A stretch of DNA of 64,000 nt from PWXP01 sp034005525 (GCA_034005525.1 JAVEUP010000002.1:1-64000), one strand, 5' to 3'; shown: positions 17,776-26,501, numbered from the stretch's first letter. The notes: generated by a model not told the origin, from the sequence alone. A program made the numbers and translations.

Positions 17776-18885
17776 ATGAATACCATCGAAAAGGCATTGA
17801 TGCACGGGTTGTTTGTCCACTTGCATCACAACATTGACAAGGTGATCGATTTCAAGGGCTTTCAGGAATTGAACCGCCGGGTCGACAAGGCATGGCCGGG
17901 GGCGCTGCTGGTGGGTCCGGAAGCGAACGACGATGCCGCGGTATTCCGAATCCCGGGCATGGACGGACTCGTGGTGGGCAAGATGGAAAGCCATTGTTCC
18001 CCCTGTGTGCCCCGGCCCTACGACGCCGCCGCCACCGGCGCCGGCGGCGCGATGCGCGACGTCGTTGCCATGGGAGGCCGGCCGATGTTCATCCTGGATT
18101 TCATCGGGACCAGGCCGCTGGAACAGGAAGTGATCGTCGGCCCCTGCGGCTTCTCCGGTCGTTGCGACTGCGGAAACTGCAAGGTGATGACCAGCCAGGA
18201 GCGGCTGAATATCATGATCAAGGGAATCAAGGACATGTGCGCCGCCATGGACGTGTTCGTGGTGGGCGGAGGGTTCTCCACGTCCTTCTCCGACATCGTC
18301 CCGGCGGTCGTGGTGGCGGTCATCGGCAAGCTGATCACCGAAAAGCCCCTCACCAAACCGGCCAAGAATCCCGGCGATAAGATCATTGCCATCGGCGTTA
18401 CCGGAACGGACGGCAACGACACGCTCTTCCGGGCCGGCCTTGTCAAGGAGATGCGTCCGGCCCTCGCCCTGTTTGAAGAGGAGCGGGTTGCCATGGAGGG
18501 AGCGCTGGCCGCTTTCGGCACCGGAAAGATCAATGCCTGCTCCGATCTAGGCGCCGCCGGCATCGGCGCCGCCGTGTGCGAGTCGGTCAGGTATGGAGGA
18601 TTAGGTGCCAAGATCGATCTGGGCCCGGTGCCGGTCTCGGCCCCGGAAATCACCCCGCAGGAAATCCTGATTTGCGAAACGCAGGCCCGCTACGTGGTCC
18701 AGGTTGCGCCGCAATCGGTTGACGAAGTCTTGCAGGCAATCCGGTCCAAGACCGATCACGCGGCCGTCATCGGCGAGGTCACCTCGGACGACAAGGCGGT
18801 CTTTGAATACAACGGCGAGCCGATCGCGACCATACCCAACAAGCCGTCACCGGAGATGCTCGAAGCATTGCAGAGCGGGGTGTGA
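17776..18885 (+). CDS. PurL/AIR-synthase-related protein with a cysteine cluster
   Basis: A 369-residue member of the PurM/PurL (AIRS) ATP-binding superfamily. AGGAGTGACC precedes the ATG at 17776. Residues 49-55 contain NDDAAV. Residues 68-110 (GKMESHCSPC, then AAATGAGGAMRDVVAMGGRP) align with the PurL segment that normally reads KMESHNHPS...GAATGVGG..RD...MGARP. ACSDLGAAGIGAAVCE near residue 255 matches the second PurL glycine-rich motif. Unlike PurL, it has cysteines at 74, 77, 124, 130, 132 and 135 (CSPC and C-X5-C-X-C-X2-C), which could form a metal site. It lacks the N-terminal and glutaminase parts, so it is probably not the housekeeping FGAM synthase. No pathway neighbours are visible; function unknown. 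Confidence 0.82.
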   Translation: MNTIEKALMHGLFVHLHHNIDKVIDFKGFQELNRRVDKAWPGALLVGPEANDDAAVFRIPGMDGLVVGKMESHCSPCVPRPYDAAATGAGGAMRDVVAMGGRPMFILDFIGTRPLEQEVIVGPCGFSGRCDCGNCKVMTSQERLNIMIKGIKDMCAAMDVFVVGGGFSTSFSDIVPAVVVAVIGKLITEKPLTKPAKNPGDKIIAIGVTGTDGNDTLFRAGLVKEMRPALALFEEERVAMEGALAAFGTGKINACSDLGAAGIGAAVCESVRYGGLGAKIDLGPVPVSAPEITPQEILICETQARYVVQVAPQSVDEVLQAIRSKTDHAAVIGEVTSDDKAVFEYNGEPIATIPNKPSPEMLEALQSGV

Positions 18886-18971
18886 TGAATCGTTCATGGG
18901 ATAGCGGCGCGGCCGGTTTTCTCCGTTGCATGTAAAGGGCTACAGTCTCCTGCGAACAAGTCAATCTGCGC

Positions 18972-19583
18972 ATGACCGCTTTTGAACATGCGTTGTTCGG
19001 CGCCACGGCGACGTTGGCGGCCGGCTTGCACCGCCGCTACGGCTGGCCGATTGCGGCAATGGCCGGCGTCGCGGCGGTCGCCCCAGATTGGGACGGGCTC
19101 GCGCTGCTGTTCGGTCCCATGGCGTACGACCGGGTGCATCGGGCATGGGGGCACAACGTGTTTGCCGCCTGCCTAGTGGGTGCGGCGATCGGCGCCGCCG
19201 AATACCGTTGGCGCGTCAGTGTTCGAGTGCGCCAGTGGCTGGCTGCGCGCGTGCGCATGCCAGATTGGCCGGATGTGAAAGATCGATCCCGCGGCGATGT
19301 GGCGGTCTGGATGACAGTTGGCGCGTTGGCGGCGCTCAGTCACCTGGCTGCCGATCTGGTGGTGTCGGGCGCCGACACCCTGGGCGACTGGTCGCTGAAG
19401 CTGCTGTGGCCGTTCTCGGAACAGGCGTGGGTTTATCCGCTGATCCGTTGGGGCGATCCCGGGCTCAGCGTTATCCTTTTCGGCGGAGTCTTCGCCATGC
19501 TGCGCTGGCCGGACCGCCTGCAAACGGTCGCTTGGATCACCCTGGTGCTGCTGGCAGCCTACCTGAGTAAAGGCTTCTGGTGA
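18972..19583 (+). CDS. YdjM-like membrane-bound metal-dependent hydrolase
   Basis: Inner-membrane protein of the YdjM/DUF457 metal-dependent hydrolase type. The 203 residues contain hydrophobic segments near residues 5-20, 55-75, 110-135 and 155-200. Putative metal ligands are VAPDWDGL near residue 38, HRAWGHN near 55 and SHLAADLV near 122, the order seen in the family. Substrate unknown; some relatives are SOS-linked, but no LexA-like site is evident here. Starts 86 bp after the PurL-like gene on the same strand. The element copy at 19596 begins 12 bp after its stop. Confidence 0.78.
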   Translation: MTAFEHALFGATATLAAGLHRRYGWPIAAMAGVAAVAPDWDGLALLFGPMAYDRVHRAWGHNVFAACLVGAAIGAAEYRWRVSVRVRQWLAARVRMPDWPDVKDRSRGDVAVWMTVGALAALSHLAADLVVSGADTLGDWSLKLLWPFSEQAWVYPLIRWGDPGLSVILFGGVFAMLRWPDRLQTVAWITLVLLAAYLSKGFW

Positions 19584-19595
19584 AGCCGGAGATAG

Positions 19596-19738
19596 GTAGG
19601 GTGGGTCAAACAAGCCACTTCCCCGGTGGGCCATCGGTCGCCTGGTCGGACGTGGTTCCCGGCGAGCGGGCTGCAAATCAGCTTGACTGAGGCTTGTGCG
19701 GGCCCACCAACGATCTACGCGACTTTGTCAGACCCTAC
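19596..19738. repeat. MITE-like inverted-repeat element, copy 2 (143 bp)
   Basis: The left end GTAGGGTGGGTCAA (19596-19609) is identical to copy 1. The right end (19725-19738) matches the expected inverted terminus at 11 of 14 bases. The interior shares AAGCC-CTTC, GGCATCGGTCGC-like and GGCTTGTGCGGGCCCACCAA blocks with copy 1 but lacks its 20-base palindromic insertion. Lies between convergent genes. Confidence 0.82.
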
Positions 19739-19756
19739 GTCGATGAATGACCCGGG

Positions 19757-20518
19757 TCAGTTGTCCGTCTGCTTCATGGTCTTCAGCATGTTGAGCACGC
19801 CGTCGGTCATGTCCATGACCTGGATGCCTTCGGGCGGCGTGAACTGGAACTTCTCCGCGGGTATCTCCACGTTCACCTCGATGTTGTCGTACGCCTGCGA
19901 CATCATCTCCTTCCCGTCTGCATCGAACATGACCGACTTGCGCAGAAGCCCGTCTTCCGCGCCGACCCAGACTTCAGCCTTCGCGGGCTTGAAGGGGATT
20001 TGCGGCAGGTTGGGCATGGCGGGGGCGCCTTCAAAGACGTGGACCTCGTTGCCGGCGAGCTTTTCGGTCCGCACCAGCTTGATGCTCTCCGGCGCGAGCC
20101 CGGCGAACGGCTGGGTCAGGTCGTTCCCCTGCTGCCCGACCTGCTCGATGCCCGTCTCGGCGGCGACCTTCGCCGCATCGATTCTGTGAGCCATCTTCAG
20201 GGTTGGCTGGTAAGTCCAAACGGTTGTGCCGTCGGCGATAATGACCTGATCCATCTTCATCAGACCCATGTCCATCGACATCTCGATGCGGGCCTTTCCC
20301 GGCGGTGCAATGAGCACCGGGCCCGCCATGGTCATCTTCTGGCCCATGATTGCCATCGACATCTTCAGATCGGCGCGGACGGTCTTCACCGCTTCGGCCT
20401 TCGCCTTCAGCTTGGCGATCATCTGTTCGGTGGTCTCTTCGGCCCGGAGAAAGCTACCTCCTGCCCACACAACAACGATTCCCGCAAACATGACAAGAGG
20501 CCGGTGTACTGTTCTCAT
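19757..20518 (-). CDS. LolA-like exported lipoprotein-sorting/carrier-type protein
   Basis: Periplasmic protein resembling outer-membrane lipoprotein carrier/sorting proteins (LolA/LolB-like half-barrel). The ATG at 20518 has AGGGAG 7 bases upstream and begins a signal peptide (VMFAGIVVVWAGGSFLRA). Family-like features are MIAKLKAKAEAVKTVRADLKM, ADGTTVWTYQPTLKMAHRI, and the late WVGAEDGLLRKSVMFDADG strand. 253 residues is slightly longer than LolA. Such proteins often bind hydrophobic ligands; real cargo unknown. Convergent with the YdjM-like gene. Confidence 0.75.
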   Translation of the reverse strand: MRTVHRPLVMFAGIVVVWAGGSFLRAEETTEQMIAKLKAKAEAVKTVRADLKMSMAIMGQKMTMAGPVLIAPPGKARIEMSMDMGLMKMDQVIIADGTTVWTYQPTLKMAHRIDAAKVAAETGIEQVGQQGNDLTQPFAGLAPESIKLVRTEKLAGNEVHVFEGAPAMPNLPQIPFKPAKAEVWVGAEDGLLRKSVMFDADGKEMMSQAYDNIEVNVEIPAEKFQFTPPEGIQVMDMTDGVLNMLKTMKQTDN

Positions 20519-21185
20519 TGTGATACTCCCTGTACGAGGTGACCAAAGCACTTGCCTCCCCGCGCCGGTCGAGGCCCCGAAACTCGGTGAATCGGGCAAC
20601 CGGGCGAGTGGCCGCTACACAACGATTCTACCAGAGATTCGCCGCCGGGCGAATGTTCTTGAGCTTTAGGTGTGCGGTAAGTCTTTGGCGGGCTGGAAAG
20701 TGCCCCAAAGCGGCTGAGTTCGACCAGCGCGGGGCCATTGTTCTACACAAGTCGCGGCCGCCACCTACGGGCTTGCCCGGCCTGGAGCCGTGGTCAGTCG
20801 GCTAAAACGACGCCGAGGCTCCCTCTCTCCCCTGCACGCTGCCGCCGCCGGAGGCGGCGGCAGCGTGCAGGGGAGAGATAGTCTGGGCGAGCCGTGCCCG
20901 CTTAGCTCACTGACCACGGCTCCATGCGGGGCAAGCCCGCAGGTGGCCCTGCGCTGCCTCCGAACGTGCCGGAACATCTTGCCGCATACGTTTTTGCGGC
21001 CGATTCTACGGCCCGGATTTATGCGGCCGGGTAGACATTGTGTCCGATGTGTGCGAGACTAGAGTCTTACCGTTTCTGTGTGCAAAACTGCTTGGCATGT
21101 CGGTAAACCCACGCACCCTTCGGCTGAAGCCTGCTTCCCGAAACGCGAGCGTGTTGACCCGCGGCCCCCCCCGGCCGGGACATCG
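20519..21185. other. Long intergenic region with a palindromic element, 667 bp
   Basis: Space between the divergent LolA-like and ABC transporter genes. Apart from the 20761-20946 element, I see no open frame with coding features. A stretch at about 20669-20745 loosely resembles 17571-17640 (shared GTGCGGTAAG and CTGAGTTCG/CCGAGTTCG blocks). The promoters of both neighbours must lie here, but I cannot identify them. Confidence 0.4.
20761..20946. repeat. 186-bp element with 38-bp terminal inverted repeats and an inner perfect hairpin
   Basis: Outer arms 20761-20798 and 20909-20946 pair at 35 of 38 positions, including GGAGCCGTGGTCAGT and its exact complement. Inside, a second perfect hairpin has 26-base arms (20824-20849 and 20853-20878) around the 3-base loop GGA. 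The whole could form a cruciform. No protein coded; probable non-autonomous mobile or REP-type element. Confidence 0.8.
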
Positions 21186-22094
21186 ATGTTGATCGAAACC
21201 AGACAACTCACCAAACGCTATGGAGCCGTGACGGCGCTGGAGGGCTGCTCGCTGTCGGTTCCGCAGGGTGAAGTCCTCGGTTTGCTCGGGCCGAACGGGG
21301 CCGGCAAGACCACGCTGCTGCGCATCCTGTTGGGCTACATCCGCCCGAGTGCCGGAAGCGCCGTGATCGGCGGCCTCGACTGCCATCGCCAGTCGGTCGC
21401 GGTGCGGCGCCGCACGGCGTACCTGCCCGGCGAGGTCCGCCTCTTCGGCCAGATGCGGGGCCGGGACGTGCTGCGGTTCTTCGCCGAGGTCCGGCCGGGC
21501 GGCAACCTGAAGCGTTCGCACGAACTGGCGGAGCGCCTCGAATTGCAGCTTGCACCGCGCGTCGCCGCCATGTCGACGGGCATGCGCCAGAAGCTGGCTC
21601 TGGCGGCAACGCTGGCAGTTGATGCAGAGCTGATGATTCTGGATGAACCGACATCGAACCTGGACCCGACGGTCCGCCGGGTGATTGCCCGGATTGTGGA
21701 GGAAATCCGCCGGCAGGGGCGAACGGTGCTGTTCTCATCCCACGTACTGTCGGAGGTCGAGGAGGTTTGCGACCGGGTGGCGTTCCTGCGAGCGGGCCGG
21801 CTGGCGCACTTGCAGGCGATGCACGATTTGAAGCGCCGGCACCGCATCCGGGCATTGCTCAGCGGGCCGATGCCCCCGCCGCCGAAGGAACTGGCCGGCG
21901 AACTGGTGATCGGCCGGGATGCGGCGGGCGCGGTCGTCATTGAAACGCCGGGCGAAGTCGCGCCGCTGCTCCGCTGGCTTGCAACGTTGCCGCTGACAGA
22001 AATGGACGTGCAACCGGTGGGATTGCGGTCGCTGTACGATCGGATCCACGACGCCGATGCCGGCCAGGCCGCCGAAGGTACCCGTATTCCATGA
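21186..22094 (+). CDS. ABC transporter ATP-binding protein (ABC-2 type exporter)
   Basis: ATPase of a two-gene ABC exporter. The ATG at 21186 starts MLIETRQLTKRYGAVTALEG. Walker A is GLLGPNGAGKTT (near residue 37), the signature is MSTGMRQKLALA (variant of LSGGQ), Walker B is LMILDEPTSNLD and the switch histidine is in VLFSSHVLSEVEEV. A C-terminal extension follows after residue 220, as in CcmA/DrrA-type ATPases. 302 residues. Its stop overlaps the start of the permease gene (ATGA at 22091), so the two are translationally coupled. Cargo unknown. Confidence 0.95.
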   Translation: MLIETRQLTKRYGAVTALEGCSLSVPQGEVLGLLGPNGAGKTTLLRILLGYIRPSAGSAVIGGLDCHRQSVAVRRRTAYLPGEVRLFGQMRGRDVLRFFAEVRPGGNLKRSHELAERLELQLAPRVAAMSTGMRQKLALAATLAVDAELMILDEPTSNLDPTVRRVIARIVEEIRRQGRTVLFSSHVLSEVEEVCDRVAFLRAGRLAHLQAMHDLKRRHRIRALLSGPMPPPPKELAGELVIGRDAAGAVVIETPGEVAPLLRWLATLPLTEMDVQPVGLRSLYDRIHDADAGQAAEGTRIP

Positions 22095-23056
22095 ACCGCG
22101 CGCTGCTTATGAAGTCGATTCTTGAAGGTCGCCTGCTCTTGGCGTCCTGCATGACCACGATGCTCGTGTTCTGCTGGACCCGCGTCTGGCTGGTGGGCCA
22201 TTTCGATATGAGCCGGTTCGAGACGGTGATCGAGCAGTTCCGGGAATGGGAGCGCTTTTCGCCGGTACCCTTCGAGCACCTGGTGACCCACACCGGCCGG
22301 ATCGCCATGGCCTATGAGGAACCCATCCTCATTCTTTGCGTTTGCCTGTGGGTCATCGCGCGCGGCACCGACTGCATCAGCGGCGAGATCGGTCGGGGGA
22401 CCATGGAGATGTTGCTGGCCCAGCCGGTCAGCCGGGTGCAGGTGCTTTGGTCGCAGGCGTCGGTCACCATCGCGGGATTGGCCCTGCTGGCGCTGGCTTC
22501 CTGGCTTGGCCTGTACCTGGGCATTCAGACGAACACGGTTGAAGAGCAGGTGACGCAAACGTGGACCATCCCCTGGCTGCGCATCGAAATCGCCAACCCG
22601 CTGGCCGCGAAGGAAGTGGTGCGGCGGCCCCTGGCCGACAAGGTCAACCCGGCGCACCTCGTGCCTGCGGCTTTCAACCTGTTCTCGCTCGGGTTCTTCC
22701 TGGCGGGGCTGAGCACGCTGATGTCGTCGTGGGACCGTTACCGGTGGCGGACGATCGGCCTGGTGGTCGGCATCTATATTGTCCAATTGACGCTGAAGAT
22801 CGTCGGCCTGGCGTCGGACCAATTGGCGTGGTTCCGCCGGGTGAGCTTCTTCACCGCCTACGAGCCGACGCGTTTTGTGAGCACCGCCGTGTACCATCCG
22901 GAATCGACATGGAGCATTCTCCTGCGCGACGAGGCGGGCCGCTGGACGGCTCCGGGGCCGCTGGGTTACAACCTGATCTTGCTGGGCATGGGCGCCGCCG
23001 CCTACCTGGCCGCCACCATCATCTTCCACCGCCGCGACGTGCCGGCTCCACTGTAA
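22091..23056 (+). CDS. ABC-2 type permease
   Basis: Membrane partner of the preceding ATPase, sharing ATGA with it. About 321 residues with around six hydrophobic segments (near 15-37, 76-90, 115-145, 195-215, 222-245, 290-310). The segment CISGEIGRGTMEMLLAQPVSR, described in two halves CISGEIGRGTM and EMLLAQPVSR, is the typical ABC-2 coupling region. A large periplasmic loop lies between residues 145 and 195. The substrate cannot be inferred. Confidence 0.9.
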   Translation: MNRALLMKSILEGRLLLASCMTTMLVFCWTRVWLVGHFDMSRFETVIEQFREWERFSPVPFEHLVTHTGRIAMAYEEPILILCVCLWVIARGTDCISGEIGRGTMEMLLAQPVSRVQVLWSQASVTIAGLALLALASWLGLYLGIQTNTVEEQVTQTWTIPWLRIEIANPLAAKEVVRRPLADKVNPAHLVPAAFNLFSLGFFLAGLSTLMSSWDRYRWRTIGLVVGIYIVQLTLKIVGLASDQLAWFRRVSFFTAYEPTRFVSTAVYHPESTWSILLRDEAGRWTAPGPLGYNLILLGMGAAAYLAATIIFHRRDVPAPL

Positions 23057-23140
23057 TGCGAGAGCAGCATGGCCCCGCTTGGCAGGGGCGATTCCCGTCT
23101 GCCGCTACACAAGCACTTGCCCCGGATTATTCATGACGAT

Positions 23141-23283
23141 GTAGGGTGGTGACAAGCAAGCCAAGCCCCTAGTGGGCCTTCGGTCGCTTGGCCGGGGCTG
23201 CTTCCAGCGCACGACGTGCGAACGACCCCGGGCGTGGCTTGCGCAGGCTCACCAAGGACTTGCGCGATCTTGTCCCATCCTAC
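23141..23283. repeat. MITE-like inverted-repeat element, copy 3 (143 bp)
   Basis: Starts GTAGGGTGGTGACAA at 23141 and ends TTGTCCCATCCTAC at 23270-23283. The interior keeps the order of copies 1 and 2 (AAGCCAAGCCCC, GGTCGCTTGG, GGCTTGCGCAGGCTCACCAA) but is more diverged. Lies between the convergent permease and beta-barrel-like genes. Confidence 0.75.
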
Positions 23284-23322
23284 ATGAATCATCCGAGCTA
23301 GTTTTCGACGGCCGATTTCAAC

Positions 23323-23979
23323 TCAGAACCACAATCGGACGCCGCCGATGAGTTGATTGCACTGGGTGCGGCCGATGTCGAGATATTCGTAGCCGATATA
23401 GCTCTCCAGACCCCAAACGACCACGCCGGCAGTCGTGCGGGCGCGGAACAGGCTCGAACGGCCAAGCGTGCCCCAATCGACGTCGAGTGAGACGACCCAG
23501 GGGCGGCGCGGGAAGAGGTCCACGCCGTAGGTGAAGTTGAAGCCGTAGTCGGTTTGCTGCCGGTCATCGAGCCAGTTCAAGCCGACCCCCGTGCGCCACT
23601 CGCTCCAGTTGCTCTGTGCAAAACGGAAGACCAGGTTGCCGTCGCCCAGCCAAAGCGAGTCGCGCCCGCCGTCGGCCAGCCGCTCTTCGAGATAGTTCAT
23701 CTCGGTGTCGATGCCGAAGCGCGAGGCGGTGCTCAGAAGCAGCCGGCCGCCGATGCGGTCGACGTCGGCAAACTCAGTGGCATACTCGGCCGAAACGCGG
23801 CCCGACCAGCGACGCAACTGCGGCTCGAAGAGCCCCATGCGAAGCCATCGCGGACTGCCATCGAGTTCGTCTGCCAACGTCGCGTAGCCGGCAAGACCGC
23901 CGGGCGGTTCACCCGGCCGGACAATGCTGCCGGGTGTGACGTGGTACGGATAGCGCTCTTTCACCCTGAACGCATGCAT
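23323..23979 (-). CDS. Outer-membrane beta-barrel-like protein, N-terminus uncertain
   Basis: The C-terminal half shows alternating polar/aromatic strands (TDYGFNFTYGVDLFPRRPWVVSLDVDW, described as about ten short strands) and ends in an aromatic (WF), as outer-membrane barrels do. The conserved planctomycete-type opening is YPYHVTPGSIVRPGEPPGG. The ATG at 23979 is the first ATG in frame, but it lacks a signal peptide. Upstream in the same frame is GCYSPPCYPP after a GTG, and another frame encodes a signal-like LLLRVFLAAGVA. G/C runs of 7-8 bases at 23982, 24043 and 24061 separate these frames, so a frameshift (real or sequencing) may have split the gene. 218 residues from the ATG. Confidence 0.6.
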   Translation of the reverse strand: MHAFRVKERYPYHVTPGSIVRPGEPPGGLAGYATLADELDGSPRWLRMGLFEPQLRRWSGRVSAEYATEFADVDRIGGRLLLSTASRFGIDTEMNYLEERLADGGRDSLWLGDGNLVFRFAQSNWSEWRTGVGLNWLDDRQQTDYGFNFTYGVDLFPRRPWVVSLDVDWGTLGRSSLFRARTTAGVVVWGLESYIGYEYLDIGRTQCNQLIGGVRLWF

Positions 23980-24200
23980 CCGGGGGGGGTAACATGGCGG
24001 ACTATAACAACCCGCCCTCTGCCGATCAATACCACCTGCCACCCCCCCGGCGACCTCGCGCCCCCCCGTCGGGCAACGCCTGCGGCCAAGAAAACCCGGA
24101 GAAGCAATCCGGCTTCGACTTCACTAATGAGTCTTTGCGATGCCGGTGCCACGGCCGTGGTGTTGCCACCCAGGCAAGGCTTAAGGGAGCGTTCTGTTGC

Positions 24201-26501
24201 CTAACGATCCTGAATCCCGTTAAGCTGGCTGTGGATGTCGTCGCGATGGCGCTCGCTAATGCCGGGGACGGCCAGGGCTTCGCGGTAATAGGCCCGGGCG
24301 GCGTCGACGTCGCCCTGGTCGCGGGCGATGCCGGCACGCGCGCTGAGCGCGACGACCCGCCAGTAGTCATGCCGACGCGCAGCGCTGAAGTCGTCGAGCA
24401 GGGCGATCGCCTCGTCGAAGCGTTCGTTGCGGCGCAGCACGCCGACCGCTGCCATGCGCGCGTGCATGCGAACCGCCGAACCCGCGCCCTGAATGGGAGC
24501 TTGCATCGCCGTCCGATAGGCCTCCAGCGCCCGCACGTCGTCCTTCAGCATGTCGCGGTAGACATTCCCCAACGCCAAGGCGGTCTTAGCGCGCTCGCGG
24601 TTGTCGGTTGCGGCATCGACGGCCTGTTGGAGATACTCAGCCGCCCTTGCCCCATTTCCGTCTGCAATGGCGGCGAGCCCTTTGGCTTCGAAGTCCTGAT
24701 AGGCGAACAGGTCGCGCATGGGACCGCACTCTTCGGCAATCAGGGCAATGCGACGGCCGTAGTCGGTATCGGGTTCGACCTTGGCGGCGGCCCGATCCAG
24801 AATGTCGAAATAGCGGTCGATGTCCGGCGGCCGGAGAAAACCGTCCTCGCTGAGAATCGTGCGCGATGCCGGGCGCGTCCAGACGCTTTCGGCAAACTCG
24901 AAGAACTCGCGCATCTCCGGCGCGGCCGGCCCGTAGAAGGTCCGGTAGTATTCGTCCAGGAAGGCTTCCAGGTCCAGTTCGGGTTCCCAGTAGAGGCGGG
25001 CTTGCAGGTAGATGGTCAGGTGGTTGATGCCCCACAGCTCCTTCTGCTGAAGCGGCCAGGCTTCGACGTATTCGCCCTTGGATTGTCCGCGCAGCGCCAG
25101 CATGTCTTCCTGCATGGTGCGCCAGAAGATAACCGGCACGCCCCATAACTGCTGCCCTTGGCGGTGCCAGAGAAAATACTCCCAGATGTAGAACTCGTCG
25201 GACGACAACATCGCCAGCCACTTCTCCCGTTCGCGGAAAACGCTCGCCTTCACTTCCGGATCGAAGAAGTTGCACCGCGATTGGCAATAGGTGACGCCGA
25301 CGTTCCGGCGCAGGCGGTCGAAATCGGCCGGCGGCTCGCGATAGCTGGAATAGGCCAGGCCCATAACGATCTTGTCGGGATGCGACCGGGCCACCCCTTC
25401 GGCCACTTCGTTGATAAACGTCCAGACATAGTCCGACAGGCGCCCCCGCGGACCGCGCTCCTCCCGCAACCAGCCGGCTTCGCGGTCGCGGTCGTCCATA
25501 TTGGCATAGCCGTCGTTGGGGCCGACCGACACGTGGCGCGTCTCAGGGTATCGATTGAAAAAGGCATTGGCGTAGCGAATCATCGCATCGCGCAGCGGCG
25601 GTGCCAGGCGCGATTGCCCGGGCCCGCCGAATGCGGTTTCGTCTTGCAGCCGGCCATCGACCACGGTCAAGTACTCCGGGTGTTCGTTCTGGGTGAGGCA
25701 GGTGACGTGAGAGGTGCCGTGACACATCCAGGCCAATTCCGTCAGGCCCAGCCGCTGGCGCTTCGACCAGAGAAACGTCTCGCGATCCGTTCCCCAGCCG
25801 ATGCGCAAGTAACGCCGCTCGAACGCCGGCCGGCGAGTGACGTCTTGCACCGCGGCGGTGACGTCGGCCGACTCCGGGATCACGGTGCCGAAATCGTGAT
25901 GCGGCATGTACCAGCGGACGCCAAGCTGTTCGAGAAACTCGTACACCGCGAACAGCGTCCCGCTGGGATCGAACAGCGAAAAGCCGAAATCCGGGTTGAA
26001 ATTGCGAGGATCGTAGAACTGCATGAATGGAAAGTGCCATTTCTCCCCGGTGTACTCCTGCCACTCTTGCAGCAGCCGGTCCCGCTGGGAAGCGTGGGTA
26101 TTTCCGCGGGGATAGAAAGGAAAGGTCTCGTCGTGACCGAACAGGGCCAGGTAGTCCTCCGTGGCGACGATTCGATAGCCCTCGCCGCTGATCCCGTTGA
26201 GGTCCAGCCCCAGGCGCCGGGTGGAATCGCTCTGGCCGATATAGATTCGGTATTGCACGTCGCCGGCCCGCGCGTCGGTGATCGTCAGGGTTGCGCCGGA
26301 GATCTTCCGGACATGATCCCGCAATTCCGCGGCGGCCAGCGCCACCTGCGGCATCGGGTCGCGTGGAATCACGATTTCCGCCACCGCGCGCCCCTCCCGC
26401 ACGATGGGCATCCCCGCATGCACCTCGTTGTGGAAGGCGGCCACGACCGCCGTCGGGACAATTGCGATAACGATGTGAAGGAGTATTTGCGTTCGGATCA
26501 T
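24201..26501 (-). CDS. Secreted DUF4838 glycoside-hydrolase-like protein with C-terminal TPR region
   Basis: Large exported protein (766 residues) with an N-terminal hydrophobic signal (LLHIVIAIVPTAVVAAF). Residues about 35-110 (AAAELRDHVRKISGATLTI, then YRIYIGQSD) match the alpha-glucuronidase-type N-terminal domain that precedes many glycan-active enzymes. Residues about 230-520 fit DUF4838 (HVSVGPNDGYANMDDRDREAG near 330; WPLQQKELWGINHLTIYLQARLYWEPELD, given as a landmark in parts). Residues about 620-760 form helical TPR-like repeats (GNGARAAEYLQQAVDAA; DVRALEAYRTAM; GDVDAARAYYREALAV). Probably acts on acidic or host-derived polysaccharide outside the cell, but catalysis is unproven for this family. 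Confidence 0.82.
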   Translation of the reverse strand: MIRTQILLHIVIAIVPTAVVAAFHNEVHAGMPIVREGRAVAEIVIPRDPMPQVALAAAELRDHVRKISGATLTITDARAGDVQYRIYIGQSDSTRRLGLDLNGISGEGYRIVATEDYLALFGHDETFPFYPRGNTHASQRDRLLQEWQEYTGEKWHFPFMQFYDPRNFNPDFGFSLFDPSGTLFAVYEFLEQLGVRWYMPHHDFGTVIPESADVTAAVQDVTRRPAFERRYLRIGWGTDRETFLWSKRQRLGLTELAWMCHGTSHVTCLTQNEHPEYLTVVDGRLQDETAFGGPGQSRLAPPLRDAMIRYANAFFNRYPETRHVSVGPNDGYANMDDRDREAGWLREERGPRGRLSDYVWTFINEVAEGVARSHPDKIVMGLAYSSYREPPADFDRLRRNVGVTYCQSRCNFFDPEVKASVFREREKWLAMLSSDEFYIWEYFLWHRQGQQLWGVPVIFWRTMQEDMLALRGQSKGEYVEAWPLQQKELWGINHLTIYLQARLYWEPELDLEAFLDEYYRTFYGPAAPEMREFFEFAESVWTRPASRTILSEDGFLRPPDIDRYFDILDRAAAKVEPDTDYGRRIALIAEECGPMRDLFAYQDFEAKGLAAIADGNGARAAEYLQQAVDAATDNRERAKTALALGNVYRDMLKDDVRALEAYRTAMQAPIQGAGSAVRMHARMAAVGVLRRNERFDEAIALLDDFSAARRHDYWRVVALSARAGIARDQGDVDAARAYYREALAVPGISERHRDDIHSQLNGIQDR

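Noticed and set aside
17571..20745. Possible dispersed repeat pair at 17571-17640 and 20669-20745
   Set aside because: They share short blocks (GTGCGGTAAG, GAGTTCG), but the alignment is broken by gaps and is too weak to claim by eye.
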